NCBI RefSeq assembly: GCF_011189575.1
Contig: NZ_PUJW01000002.1
Span: forward strand, 62,001 to 126,000
Direction: 5' to 3'
Length of the DNA stretch: 64,000 bases
Source: Photorhabdus cinerea
Lineage (GTDB): Bacteria > Pseudomonadota > Gammaproteobacteria > Enterobacterales > Enterobacteriaceae
Under the pieces are notes generated by a model, which made no database searches, was not told where the DNA came from, and worked only from the letters and a program-made list of their open reading frames with translations. Every line of letters begins with the position of its first letter. Within the stretch, counting starts at the first letter, position 1. A program made the position numbers and the translations under genes. Positions 53,812 through 63,465 of the stretch are shown in pieces.

Positions 53812-54138
53812 CTATTTTTTTCTGAGATTGGAGCCATTTATAATGATACAACCATGTGATGCTTGCCGGTATGTACCATCCTTTCTGTCTCCGTGTATTC
53901 TAAAAAGAGTACGCCCAAACGTATTAGTTCCCATAATAGGCTCTAATGTCACAGTAACTTTGGTTATTGAGTTAGTGTAACCATTGATTCTGTAATAACC
54001 GCGAGGAATTGGTCCTTCATCTTTAACTTGCTCCATAGATGAATTATTTATCCCAGCGCCACGACCGCTATAGCCCTTTGCGATAAAAGAACCATTATGT
54101 GTTAGTACTCCAGTGCTTTGTGAATATTGCCAAGTCAT
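53812..54138 (-). CDS. Tlde1-like T6SS L,D-transpeptidase effector (truncated)
   Basis: Similar to Tlde1 (DUF2778) effectors, which edit peptidoglycan tetrapeptides in target cells. TWQYSQSTGVLTHNGSFIAK at the start, GPIPRGYYRI, then the catalytic RIHGDRKDGTYRQASHGCII (His, then SHGC). I start at the ATG at 54138, with GAGGAT upstream; 108 aa. It stops right after NLRKK, but one extra A in the A7 tract would restore IANSSDTILVVK and a stop overlapping the next gene. Confidence 0.82.
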   Translation of the reverse strand: MTWQYSQSTGVLTHNGSFIAKGYSGRGAGINNSSMEQVKDEGPIPRGYYRINGYTNSITKVTVTLEPIMGTNTFGRTLFRIHGDRKDGTYRQASHGCIIINGSNLRKK

Positions 54139-54150
54139 ATTTATCCTCAT

Positions 54151-54457
54151 TAATAATTTATATAAAACATGAGGGATAATCTAAATGTAATAAAATTTTT
54201 TTAAAGTATTATTTTGTAAAAAAGATAATATTTTTGTAAATATGGCTGTTGAAAACAATAAATTAAGAACTGATATTGTTTAGAGATCATCTGAATTATA
54301 GTCGAAAAAAATCTGGAAAAATAAATAATGATATTCCCCCAATTTCTTAATGAAACGCTAAGGTTTGTTGTTCTTGATCTTGATAAAAAGAAAATAATTA
54401 AATAATAGTGCACCAGCTAAGAAATAAATTCATCTATAACTGATGCAGATAAATTTA
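54151..54457. other. AT-rich region between tlde1-like gene and fimbrial operon
   Basis: No supported gene. Contains the likely promoter of the T6SS cassette and the 3' end of the fimbrial transcript. Confidence 0.4.
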
Positions 54458-55450
54458 TTACTGATACGTTAATGTGATTGTCGCGGTCACATTTGCTTGT
54501 CCGGGGGTAATATTGCGATCGATCTGAAAATAGCGGGCGTGTAAAGGGATAGATAACTTCCCGCCTGAATAGCTATTACCGATATTGATTTGTGAATGGA
54601 TAATTACGGGTTGATTGTTGTGAAGTATTTGTAGACCAACACCGGAAGCTGTTGTATGGTTATTATTCTGATCGAGTGCCCAGACATGATATAAGTTATT
54701 TTTTGCTTTATTTCCATCAAGCATTAATTGAATATTAACATCATCATCACAATCTAAAATAACCTCAAAATCTTTTCCTCCTGCGGTGCTATTAACACCA
54801 GAAAAATCGCTTTTTTTGATATCACCCATGGGAACAACAATATTAGTATCTTTCAGTGAACAGCTTTTAGTAATAATCCGGGTATTTCCCAAACGGTAAG
54901 TATGAACAATATTATCATTTATTCGTGCCTGAATTAATTGATCGTTTTTAACGATACCAGAACCTGTTGTTGGTGCTATTTTTATGAGTTGAATTGTCAT
55001 ATATCCCCATGTATTACCACAATACCAATGGGCTGAATTGTCACAGCTTACAGGGTCATGAGTAATACGGGGTAACCAGTCCAAACCATAGCCGGGACCC
55101 CAGGTATTTATTCTTATACCAACACCGGGAACACCGGATTCATAAATAGCGTCTTTGTTGTAATCTGCACTTTTGTAGGATGTATATCCCCATGATGTTT
55201 TAACACTTTTATCGCAATAGAAGATATTGCCTTTATTGGCTAATTCATCAGCACGATATTCATAAATGGTTGTACCAATAGCGTGATCCCTTGGCACATA
55301 TAAGGTGCCAAAAGACAGGTTAGTGATTTCTGGTTTAAATTCTTTGTCAAACTGGCAGTTAGCGGCAAAACTATAAGGACTCATTGCCAAACCAATAAAT
55401 AAGTTAGTGATAATCAGTGAGTATTTAATTCTATTGTAAATATTAATCAT
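54458..55450 (-). CDS. Fimbrial tip adhesin / minor subunit
   Basis: The last gene of the fimbrial operon, 330 aa. Signal peptide (LFIGLAMSPYSFAANCQFD), an N-terminal receptor-like domain with several Cys, and a C-terminal pilin domain (MGDIKKSDFSGVNSTAGGKD, then the terminal NVTATITLTYQ donor-strand beta segment). This two-domain layout is that of tip adhesins such as FimH or MrpH. AGGA is 7 bases before the ATG. The receptor cannot be told. Confidence 0.8.
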   Translation of the reverse strand: MINIYNRIKYSLIITNLFIGLAMSPYSFAANCQFDKEFKPEITNLSFGTLYVPRDHAIGTTIYEYRADELANKGNIFYCDKSVKTSWGYTSYKSADYNKDAIYESGVPGVGIRINTWGPGYGLDWLPRITHDPVSCDNSAHWYCGNTWGYMTIQLIKIAPTTGSGIVKNDQLIQARINDNIVHTYRLGNTRIITKSCSLKDTNIVVPMGDIKKSDFSGVNSTAGGKDFEVILDCDDDVNIQLMLDGNKAKNNLYHVWALDQNNNHTTASGVGLQILHNNQPVIIHSQINIGNSYSGGKLSIPLHARYFQIDRNITPGQANVTATITLTYQ

Positions 55451-55469
55451 AGTATTTTCCTGAAAATCG

Positions 55470-58004
55470 TTATTTGCAGTGAGCTTCTATTATATAAATG
55501 CCAGATAGAGGCTTTTTTTCTGGTAACTTGTAATTGACATCACATTCCTGAATATCCTGATAACCCCACTTAACTAATAATCGTCCACTATCAGGTAAAC
55601 CGGTGAGGTAAACCTGTCCTTCATGACTGACGATTGCACTATTTTTTTCATCAATTTTGTGGTGTTTTTCTAACGTAACTATTGCCCCAAAAGGAATAGG
55701 ATTATTTTGATAATATAGATTTATCAGAACCCTATGACCTATTCTGGTTTGGAAATTAGCCAGAACTAAAGCACCTTGAGTAGGAATAACCGTTTGGGCA
55801 TTAACATCAATATCGACATTATCGGCTAATGAATGGGTGTCCAGTGCAATTCGGTTTTTTCGGTAGCTGCTAATATAAGGAATAATCGCGAGGCCGTTCC
55901 TATCGGTAGTAATCCCCACATTATTATGGATCTTTATTCCTTTAGCACCATCAGTCCTGACTAATGCTAAGGTATCGCCTAAATGTTGTGAAAGGGTGAT
56001 GCCATATGGATGGGCAACAATTCCGCCTTGAAGGCCGTAATTCAGTTGGCGAGAATGCCGATCATAACTATAACCGGCACTAATCTGACCATAAGATCCT
56101 TTATATTCTGCATGAGCATGACCACCAACTCCAGTACTGTGATTTGCGTAACTCTGTTGTAAGCTATAAGTTAAATTATTGTCTTCAAGTGCCGTACCAC
56201 TTAAACCTGTTTGGTGGGAAATATCCTTGCTTTTATTCGTATTCAGGTTGTAATAGGCCCAACTATTTTTCAACCAGCGATCTAATGGAACCTGTATGCT
56301 AAATGAGAAAAGTTGCTCGTTTTTATTCGTATCGGGGAGTTGGTTATAAGTATAATTCAGACTGTAATTGATGTTATTATAACTGGTACTATAACCGGCA
56401 TTGATACTGCGTTCATAGCCATTTTGTTGCCAATAATTTTGCTGAAAAGCAGATAGATATAAATTACCTAAATTCCCCAGAGACTGATTAATATGCAATT
56501 GCAGCTTACTTCTCTTATTGGTGCGATAACGCCAGTCACCATTATTAGAATTATCTATATCATTGGCTTCTTTAAAGTCATAAAAGCCACGTGTCGAATA
56601 GCGATAACCCGCCAGAGTAAAATTAGTCCCTGTTAATGAAAGATCTTTTGCATATTGAAAACGGTAAGATTGCCCTTCGGCACGGGTATTTGACCGTAAA
56701 TCAGTATTTGCGTGGGTTATATCAAAGGAGAGAGAACCTAATCTACCTAAATTATAGCCTGATCCTAAAGCAATTGACTGATAATCTTTTGATAAAATAG
56801 TACCGCCATAGGTGGTGATATTATTAGAAAGACCATAGATTAATGTGCTTTCGGCAAAATTGGGTTCTCTTCCACGATTATTTGATGATTGATATTGGCC
56901 CAGCGTCACCGAATATTGAATTCCTCCTTCCCGTAGCATAATGGGAACAGTCGAAAATGATTGGGTAGATCGGCGTTCCTGACCATCTGCTTCTTTAATA
57001 ATAACTTCCAGATTTCCGCTTGATGTGGTTGAGAAAAGATCATTAATGACAAATGGACCAGGTGCGACATAAGTCTGATAAATGATATAGCCATTTTGCC
57101 TGATCGTAACTTGAGCATGACTTTGGGCAATTCCTCGGACAGTAGGAGCAAACCCTTTTAAGCTGTCTGGTAACATATTATCGTCAGAAGTTAGCTGTAG
57201 GCCACGAAATTGGCTACCATCAAAAATATGGGAGGATGTAAAGCTGTCACCTAAGGTTAATTGCCCTTTCAGTGAATGAATATCTCGCTGTAAATAGGTA
57301 TTAATGCTTTTCCAACTCTTATTACGGCTGGTATAGGTGGAATAATTACGCAAACGCCATGCCTGCCAGTTAGCACCTGTTTGGAGGTTCAAATAGTTGG
57401 TTTGCTTAGGGCCAGATTTGTTATCTTGCCAACTATTTGATCCACTATAGTTATAATTAACTAACAATGAAGTTAATCCTTGTTGCCATAATTCAGGCGA
57501 AACATAACCTCTTGCCTGATTGTTTAACGCCGCTTGTGGAATACTGATATCTAGCCTTTGCTGACTAAAATTAAAGGCTGTACTTGCTGATGGAATATAT
57601 TGGCTTAAATCAGACAGTTCTGTTTCTGGTGGTAAACTGACTAATTCTGGAAATGTATCAATTTTTACTCCCATATCCTGTAGTTGTTGAATTGTCAGTT
57701 TAGGTAGTAATTTGTTATTTGTCATAACAAAGGTCACGTTTCTGGTATTTACCTTATCTTTGTTAAGATAAATATCTACCCAGTAAGTACCCGGAGGGTA
57801 GTCATCTTGTGTGAAAATAGAGAGATCAATATTTTCAGGTGAATCAGTACCTGTTTCTAAGGCATGAATATTGAAATAATCTTCAGAATAAGCTTTAGTA
57901 GAGCAAAAAAGTACTCCTATTGTCATAAATAGAGGTAATAGGCGCCACGGGTATTCAATATGATATGGATTTTTATTAATTTTATGCCGTGAGTACTTTT
58001 CCAT
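55470..58004 (-). CDS. Fimbrial outer membrane usher
   Basis: An 844-aa FimD/PapC-type usher that gathers chaperone-subunit complexes and secretes the fibre. Signal peptide ends near TKAYSEDYFNIHALE. N-terminal domain, a 24-strand beta barrel with plug (RGIAQSHAQVTIRQNGYIIY, YVAPGPFVINDL), and C-terminal domains (PIPFGAIVTLEKHHKI). Full length and intact; last Cys pair near EAHCK and IQECDVNY present. Confidence 0.93.
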   Translation of the reverse strand: MEKYSRHKINKNPYHIEYPWRLLPLFMTIGVLFCSTKAYSEDYFNIHALETGTDSPENIDLSIFTQDDYPPGTYWVDIYLNKDKVNTRNVTFVMTNNKLLPKLTIQQLQDMGVKIDTFPELVSLPPETELSDLSQYIPSASTAFNFSQQRLDISIPQAALNNQARGYVSPELWQQGLTSLLVNYNYSGSNSWQDNKSGPKQTNYLNLQTGANWQAWRLRNYSTYTSRNKSWKSINTYLQRDIHSLKGQLTLGDSFTSSHIFDGSQFRGLQLTSDDNMLPDSLKGFAPTVRGIAQSHAQVTIRQNGYIIYQTYVAPGPFVINDLFSTTSSGNLEVIIKEADGQERRSTQSFSTVPIMLREGGIQYSVTLGQYQSSNNRGREPNFAESTLIYGLSNNITTYGGTILSKDYQSIALGSGYNLGRLGSLSFDITHANTDLRSNTRAEGQSYRFQYAKDLSLTGTNFTLAGYRYSTRGFYDFKEANDIDNSNNGDWRYRTNKRSKLQLHINQSLGNLGNLYLSAFQQNYWQQNGYERSINAGYSTSYNNINYSLNYTYNQLPDTNKNEQLFSFSIQVPLDRWLKNSWAYYNLNTNKSKDISHQTGLSGTALEDNNLTYSLQQSYANHSTGVGGHAHAEYKGSYGQISAGYSYDRHSRQLNYGLQGGIVAHPYGITLSQHLGDTLALVRTDGAKGIKIHNNVGITTDRNGLAIIPYISSYRKNRIALDTHSLADNVDIDVNAQTVIPTQGALVLANFQTRIGHRVLINLYYQNNPIPFGAIVTLEKHHKIDEKNSAIVSHEGQVYLTGLPDSGRLLVKWGYQDIQECDVNYKLPEKKPLSGIYIIEAHCK

Positions 58005-58046
58005 AATTAATTTTCTAACGTAGAATACATTAATGTAACTGCTTTG

Positions 58047-58721
58047 TTAAATATTCGTTTTTTCTTCGGCAGTCACACCACCAAAATCATTAATAGCTTT
58101 CCAGCTAACTTGCTTTATGTTTTTTACAGGTAGGAGCCAATTCAGTTGACTAAAAGGTTTAATCATTCCTGCTGGTTTTATTTCATGTTGATCAGCCTTA
58201 AGGTATGAAAATGAAATAAAGTAAGGGGTGGGGTTTTCAGCAATCAATAGATTATTTTCTGCCCGAAATTTGAGCTGCTTGTAGGCGATATTTGACTTTT
58301 CTGCTAAATTTACAGGACGGTAAAATAATTTAAACTTTGATTTAACTGTAATTTGTAATTGATTTTGATCTGATTTTACCGAGGCAGGAATAGACTTTAC
58401 ATTGAGCCAAAAAAGTGATTCCCGATCGTCAGGTAGGTTAGTTTCTGTTTTTACAATACGCAGGATATTTTCATTACCTGCTGTGAGCTTAAAAATCGGC
58501 GGGGTAACAATAAAGGGAGTTTTCGTATTATCGTTTTCATCCTGAATCCAGGACTGGATCAGATAAGGTGCATCTTTTTCTGGGTTGTGTATAGAGATGG
58601 ATGCTTCTTTTTTGTCGCTGATATAAATAACGCGGGTTCCGCCAATGACGACACCAGCGATAGCAAAATTTATGCTGATAATATATAGAAATATCATTGT
58701 CAATAAACGTTGGTACTGCAC
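58047..58721 (-). CDS. Fimbrial periplasmic chaperone
   Basis: A PapD-type chaperone, about 224 aa. Signal peptide MIFLYIISINFAIAGVVIGG; the conserved GTRVIYISDKKEASISIHNP and FWLNVKSIPA are visible, and the Arg/Lys subunit-binding residues lie in these segments. The GTG start at 58721 has GGAG 8 bases upstream; the in-frame ATG 20 codons earlier does not. Between the major subunit gene and the usher. Confidence 0.88.
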   Translation of the reverse strand: MQYQRLLTMIFLYIISINFAIAGVVIGGTRVIYISDKKEASISIHNPEKDAPYLIQSWIQDENDNTKTPFIVTPPIFKLTAGNENILRIVKTETNLPDDRESLFWLNVKSIPASVKSDQNQLQITVKSKFKLFYRPVNLAEKSNIAYKQLKFRAENNLLIAENPTPYFISFSYLKADQHEIKPAGMIKPFSQLNWLLPVKNIKQVSWKAINDFGGVTAEEKTNI

Positions 58722-58836
58722 GGTAAGCTCTCCGTTTTGAATATACGTTATTTTGTGGAATTGGCGGGCATCCATGCCCATATTTCTTTGTTATCAACAA
58801 AACATGAATGAAGCTTTGTTGTTAAGTTTAGTTGTC

Positions 58837-59367
58837 TTAATTATAAACAATAGTAAAGTTAGCGACTGCATCACCAGAGCCTGGGCTAATTGCTTGAGCT
58901 GTTGCAATATACTTTGCAATAAACTTCAATTCTGCCGTTTTTTGATCAGTGAAAGCCTGGAGTTTGGATGCTTTAATTAGAGGAATCAACGTTGAGCTGT
59001 CTTCTTCATAGATGCCAATCGCAATACCAGCGGCAACCGTTTGCCCTTTATCGTTGGATAGGGCCAGAAAATTGCTATTTTTACTATCTGCTTGTCCATC
59101 AAATTTAACTTGTGCATTAATGTATTCTGGTGGGCAATCGCTCAGTTTAATGCTGAAAGGTGTTGCGGCGGCGGTGCTATCTACACCATTAAATGCACTT
59201 GAGCTAATTGTCCCCATGTTCACGTTTTGGTTTGCAGAATCAGTATCGATTTTACAAGCATTAGCGATGATATTACCTGTAAAGTTGATTTTTCCATCTG
59301 CTGCATTTGCTACGGAAATAAATACAGAAGATGCAAGTAAGGATGAAATAATCAGTTTAGCTTTCAT
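58837..59367 (-). CDS. Major fimbrial subunit
   Basis: A 176-aa type 1-like pilin. Signal peptide SSLLASSVFISVANAADGK, then NFTGNIIANACKIDTDSANQ with the first Cys, a second Cys in KLSDCPPEYINAQVKFDG, and the terminal GSGDAVANFTIVYN beta strand that accepts donor-strand exchange. First gene of the operon, so expressed most strongly. Similar to MrpA/FimA-type subunits. Confidence 0.92.
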   Translation of the reverse strand: MKAKLIISSLLASSVFISVANAADGKINFTGNIIANACKIDTDSANQNVNMGTISSSAFNGVDSTAAATPFSIKLSDCPPEYINAQVKFDGQADSKNSNFLALSNDKGQTVAAGIAIGIYEEDSSTLIPLIKASKLQAFTDQKTAELKFIAKYIATAQAISPGSGDAVANFTIVYN

Positions 59368-60134
59368 TTTAAATAGATCCTAACCCTGGCGAGTATTATG
59401 TCAGGGAAACAGAAACATTGATTTAACCGAAACTGTATAAATGTCAATACAGCATGTAAATATCTAAAATTTTTATCCAGTAATAAGAATCATAGTTCAA
59501 ACTATGTTTTGTTCGGCGTTTCTTATTTAGGATAAGGTATGGGTGATAATAGCGACTAATTCGTAAGAATCCAAAGAATGACTCGATAATATTGTATATT
59601 TAATATTTTTATCTATAATTAAAGGTTAAACAGAATTTTTCTCATGGTTTATTGTGATTCATCATATGAAATAAACTATTCTGCTAACTAATGCGAATAT
59701 TTATTAATTAATAATTAGTTATAAAATCAAATGTGACATAAATCACACTTAATATATTTTTCTGAAAAGTTTATTTTTTGTCTATTTTATTATCTTGATA
59801 TTATTATTTCATGTGGTTACTTTCTTCTTTTGAAAATGTGTATACATGATAGAATAAGTCATTCAGATTAAGTTACTATATAGCTTAATCATGTTTATAT
59901 TTCTTATTTGATCTTTCTGTTTACTTCTCACCATACAAATAGTTCTTTGCTGATATGAGCTTTGAACTGCAATATATTTCGAACGTATTCTGCTCAATAA
60001 GAGGGATTTTCAGTATTGTCTTTCCGGTTCAATAATAAATTTATCGAAACGCGGGCTTTGTGCGGATCTATGGTGCGTGCAGATAGCCCGTATTCGGATA
60101 ACCTTCAGCATAATCGACGCAGTAAGGAGGAAAA
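59368..60134. other. Long regulatory region upstream of the fimbrial operon
   Basis: About 680 AT-rich bases before the fimbrial genes, without a supported ORF. A short inverted repeat GATTAAG/CTTAATC lies at 59866-59890. No recombinase gene (FimB/MrpI type) is adjacent. From about 60045 the base composition turns GC-rich, marking the edge of the foreign segment that follows. Confidence 0.45.
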
Positions 60135-60726
60135 ATGAAACAGTTCGTCTTTGCATTGGGTTTATTGGTCATTGTGTTCGCAGTCGCGCAGCCTGCTTCG
60201 GCCACGGAAGCAGAGCAGAAAACCGTCACTAATGGCGCGGCATCAATCGAATATTCGGTGCGCGGGGAGGGACCTCTGATTATGATAATCGCTTCAACAG
60301 GGCGGGGAACGGCAGAGTTCGCGCCGCTTGCGGATCGACTGGTGGCGCGCGGTTATCGTGTGGCTCTGCCTGAACCACGCGGAATCGCAGGATCGACCGG
60401 TTCGATGAAGAATGTGACCTTCCACGACTTTGCCGGCGATTTTGCAGCGGTGGTTGCTGCGGAAGGTGGTAAGGCAATCGTGGTTGGTCATGCTTATGGT
60501 CATTGGATTGCCAAGATGATTGCTTCGGATTATCCCGAAATGACGCGTGGCATAGTGCTTCTGGCAGGGGCTGAGAAATCTTGGCCTTCGGATGGAGGCA
60601 AAGGACGAGTTCGGTAACCGTGTTACTGTCGCAGTAATCGAAGGGGCCAGCCATGCACTGCCCGCTGAGAAGCCAATCGAAACGGCAGATGTGATTGCGG
60701 ATTGGGCCGACAAACTGAGTGACTAA
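60135..60726 (+). pseudogene. Alpha/beta hydrolase gene with internal deletion
   Basis: The first frame encodes an exported alpha/beta hydrolase: signal peptide VIVFAVAQPASATEAEQK, core GPLIMIIASTGRGTAEFAPL, nucleophile elbow VVGHAYGHWIAKM (GHAYG, Ala where Ser is usual). It stops after GKGRVR. A +1 frame then gives AKDEFGNRVTVAVIEGASHA and ETADVIADWADKLSD, the usual C-terminal His region. About 80-100 codons (cap and part of core) appear missing. Strong ribosome site AAGGAGG. GC content is far above that of the neighbours, a sign of transfer. Confidence 0.72.
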
Positions 60727-61005
60727 GAGCAATATCCAGTCTCTGTCAGGGCATTCGAACTGCGTCTGTTTCAGCGCGAATGTCCCAAGCAGAGACGGTG
60801 CGGCCTTGTTTCACCTACAAAATGTATTTCGGATTCGATAAAAAGACGCAAGAACCATCCAATCAGTTACTTTAACAAAATTAGTTACAACATACATTTA
60901 AACATATCACTAAAAATATGTCATAATAGTTCAAAAAAGAAACAAATCACCATATGAAAATACAACAAGCCATTACTTCCCTGTAATGGCCTGAATTTAA
61001 CGAGA
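60727..61005. other. Boundary of the GC-rich segment
   Basis: GC-rich DNA continues to about 60850 and then changes sharply to AT-rich sequence before the antiporter 3' end. No gene seen. Confidence 0.4.
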
Positions 61006-62397
61006 TTACTTAATTAACAGCCAGATTGCAGGGATTGATGTTATCAGCAATGTGACAATAGCGAACTTTTCAACCAGATAAAGGTTGTTTTTCTGTGGAT
61101 TTTGACTGCGTGCATACAAGAAAACAATAACTCCAGGGGCATAGAGAACAACAGACAATAGTAAATTCATCAAACCAGATGCATAGAGCAGCCATATGCC
61201 ATAAATACAAGCACCACTGGCAATCAGTAATAACCCTTTACTACTACGATTAAAAGCGACCTTTAATAAAAATGCACCAACCAAGAAATAGGGCACTAAA
61301 ATCATCTCTGATGCAATTGCCAGTAATGAGTTGTAGTTGCTTCCACTTAACCAGATAAAAACGAGAGAGAGTTGTACAGCACCATTCGTCAACCATAATG
61401 AAGATGATGGCGCATTATTGCCGTTTTGCAGGCCAAAAACTTTTGGAAAAGAACCATGTTGGGACGCGATAAATGGCACTTCAGCCGCCATGATTGTCCA
61501 GCTCAGATAAGCACCGCAAACGGAAATAATCAATCCTGTAGCAATAATGATTTCACCGGTGGAACCAACAAGTCCTACCATCAGATTTGCCATTGATGGG
61601 TTGCGCATTTCTGCTAACTCAGGCCGTGGTACTAATCCAAGCGAGAGTAGGGTGACTAATATATATATTCCTAATGCTGCAACAACAGCCAGCATAGTCG
61701 CAATACCAACATCTGTCCGCTTTTTCGCCCTAGCCGAAACCACAACAGCACCTTCGATACCAATAAAAACCCAAAGGGTAATTAACATGGTATCTTTTAT
61801 TTGTTGCCAGACAGGAACACCTAGGTCGATACCTTTAAAGTCAAGATTAAAGACGTCCATCTTAAATGCTATCGCAGCAAGAATGATGAAAGCACCTAAA
61901 GGGAGTAATTTTGCCATTGTTGCCAGTTTATTGATTCCGGCTGCGGTTTGAACGCCGCGAAGTACCAGCCAGTGTACTAACCAAAGTAAAATAGACTCTC
62001 CTAATAAAGACTGCCAGGTATTACCGTCACCTAAAATGACTACACTCTCTTTATCAGTAAAAAAGCTCAGTGCCGCGAAAACGATAACCAGATAGGAGAC
62101 ATTGGCAACTACTGCACATAACCAATATCCCCAGGCAGAACAGAAGCCTATTAATTCACCAAAGCCTTCTTTAGCATAAGTGAAAATTCCTCCATCAAGA
62201 TCTGGGCGAATACGGGAGAGAAGTAACAGTGTGGTAGCCAGAAACAGGATACCGACACCTGTTATTCCCCAACCGATCATTAACGCGGCTGGACTGGCGA
62301 CCTCAGCCATATTCTGCGGTAAGCTGAAAACACCCGCACCAACCATAGAGCTGAGTACCAGAGCAGTAAGAGCTGTGAGACCTAGTTTTTTTTCCAA
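61006..62397 (-). CDS. Basic amino acid antiporter, ArcD/YdgI-like
   Basis: An APC-superfamily inner membrane antiporter of about 463 aa with 12 predicted helices. EKKLGLTALTALVLSSMVGA, PASPAALMIGWGITG-like VASPAALMIGWGITGVGILF and GFGELIGFCSAWGYWLC closely match arginine:ornithine antiporters. I start at TTG 62397, which gives the family N-terminus and has AGGA 8 bases upstream; an ATG ten codons earlier and another further up lack good sites. Substrate by family only. Confidence 0.85.
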   Translation of the reverse strand: MEKKLGLTALTALVLSSMVGAGVFSLPQNMAEVASPAALMIGWGITGVGILFLATTLLLLSRIRPDLDGGIFTYAKEGFGELIGFCSAWGYWLCAVVANVSYLVIVFAALSFFTDKESVVILGDGNTWQSLLGESILLWLVHWLVLRGVQTAAGINKLATMAKLLPLGAFIILAAIAFKMDVFNLDFKGIDLGVPVWQQIKDTMLITLWVFIGIEGAVVVSARAKKRTDVGIATMLAVVAALGIYILVTLLSLGLVPRPELAEMRNPSMANLMVGLVGSTGEIIIATGLIISVCGAYLSWTIMAAEVPFIASQHGSFPKVFGLQNGNNAPSSSLWLTNGAVQLSLVFIWLSGSNYNSLLAIASEMILVPYFLVGAFLLKVAFNRSSKGLLLIASGACIYGIWLLYASGLMNLLLSVVLYAPGVIVFLYARSQNPQKNNLYLVEKFAIVTLLITSIPAIWLLIK

Positions 62398-62655
62398 AGA
62401 TATGTTCCTAAAATCACTAAACTGCATTGTTATCCAGTTCGTTACCCTGATCATAACAGATGAATTAAGTATTGGGTTTTCATCGCGTCCAAGCTGTACA
62501 GAACAGAAAAACAGACTGGTTAAACCTAGAAATAGAGGGCGATTCTACGGAGGGTATGTGCCGGATGCAATGGTTTTCTATGCAAATAACTACAAAATTT
62601 ATGCACTGATTGGCGATGGTAAAGTGGGTAAAGTGTAATGCTATACAATTTATTT
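62398..62655. other. Promoter region of the antiporter gene
   Basis: No supported gene. Short ORFs here are chance reading frames or extend into the ERIC element. Confidence 0.4.
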
Positions 62656-62778
62656 TATACCCGTTATCTTTCAAGTTGCCTCTTTGTTGGTTGCACTCAC
62701 CCCGGTCACAGAGTTACCTATGCTCCCGGGGATTCGCTTCCTTGCCGTCGCGATCCATCTTGAAATCCATTGGGTATA
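62656..62778. repeat. ERIC repeat upstream of the antiporter
   Basis: A 123-bp ERIC copy, TATACCCGTTATC to GGGTATA, with a 4-base deletion (ACTC) compared with the copies at 15051 and 16613. Same orientation as those. Confidence 0.88.
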
Positions 62779-63465
62779 TCAATTTATGTCAGTAATTTTT
62801 ATAATTCCGGTTATTGTACTAAGGGAAATAAATGATAAGTGTAAAGCATAGTGATGCTATTACTAATTAAGTAATTTTCATTTTAATTTTTTTAATCAAT
62901 ATCAAAATTTAACAAAAATTATTACATCAAATAAGTTCTTTTGCTTTAACTTTTATTTTTTTATGCGATGTTATTGTCTGGTAATAATAACCCTTAGTTT
63001 ATATATTAAATCGTTAAGTTAATCCATTAAATATTTGCAATTAATAAAATTATTATTTAAATTAAATTAAATTAAATTAAATTAAATTAAAAGTTATTGA
63101 TTTACTTGTTGTTTTGCTTGGGGGTTTAATTGATTTTGTTAATTTTTGGTTTGGGTTAATATATTTTTAATTAACTATTTTTAGCAGTGACAAATTAATG
63201 TTAGTCAATGTGACATGATACTATTATTATATAAAAATTAGAAAATCATGTTGACAACGACTACTTTGATTTATATTGTTTGTGAAAATATTAACCTGTC
63301 ATTTATTAGCTCATTTTTTTTGGTGCATTTTTAATTTTCAGGAATGATCATATGTACATATGTCAAAAAAAATTTCCAGATAGTTAGGGGTAATTGTTAT
63401 TCAAATTATTATCTTTTAAGCGCCGATGAATGGCTTAGTATTAAATATTCATAAGGTTAGAACAT
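62779..63465. other. Long AT-rich region upstream of the stlC-like gene
   Basis: Almost 700 bases with very low GC and no supported ORF. Such AT-rich upstream DNA is typical of H-NS-type silenced, regulated secondary-metabolite genes. Contains the pentanucleotide tract at 63056. Confidence 0.45.
63056..63091. repeat. ATTAA pentanucleotide tandem repeat
   Basis: Six perfect copies of ATTAA (63061-63090) plus a partial copy before them. Located about 375 bases upstream of the stlC-like gene. Confidence 0.9.

Noticed and set aside
59866..59890. Invertible promoter element for the fimbrial operon
   Set aside because: The inverted repeat is only 7 bp with 11 bases between, too small for a fim switch, and no recombinase is present.
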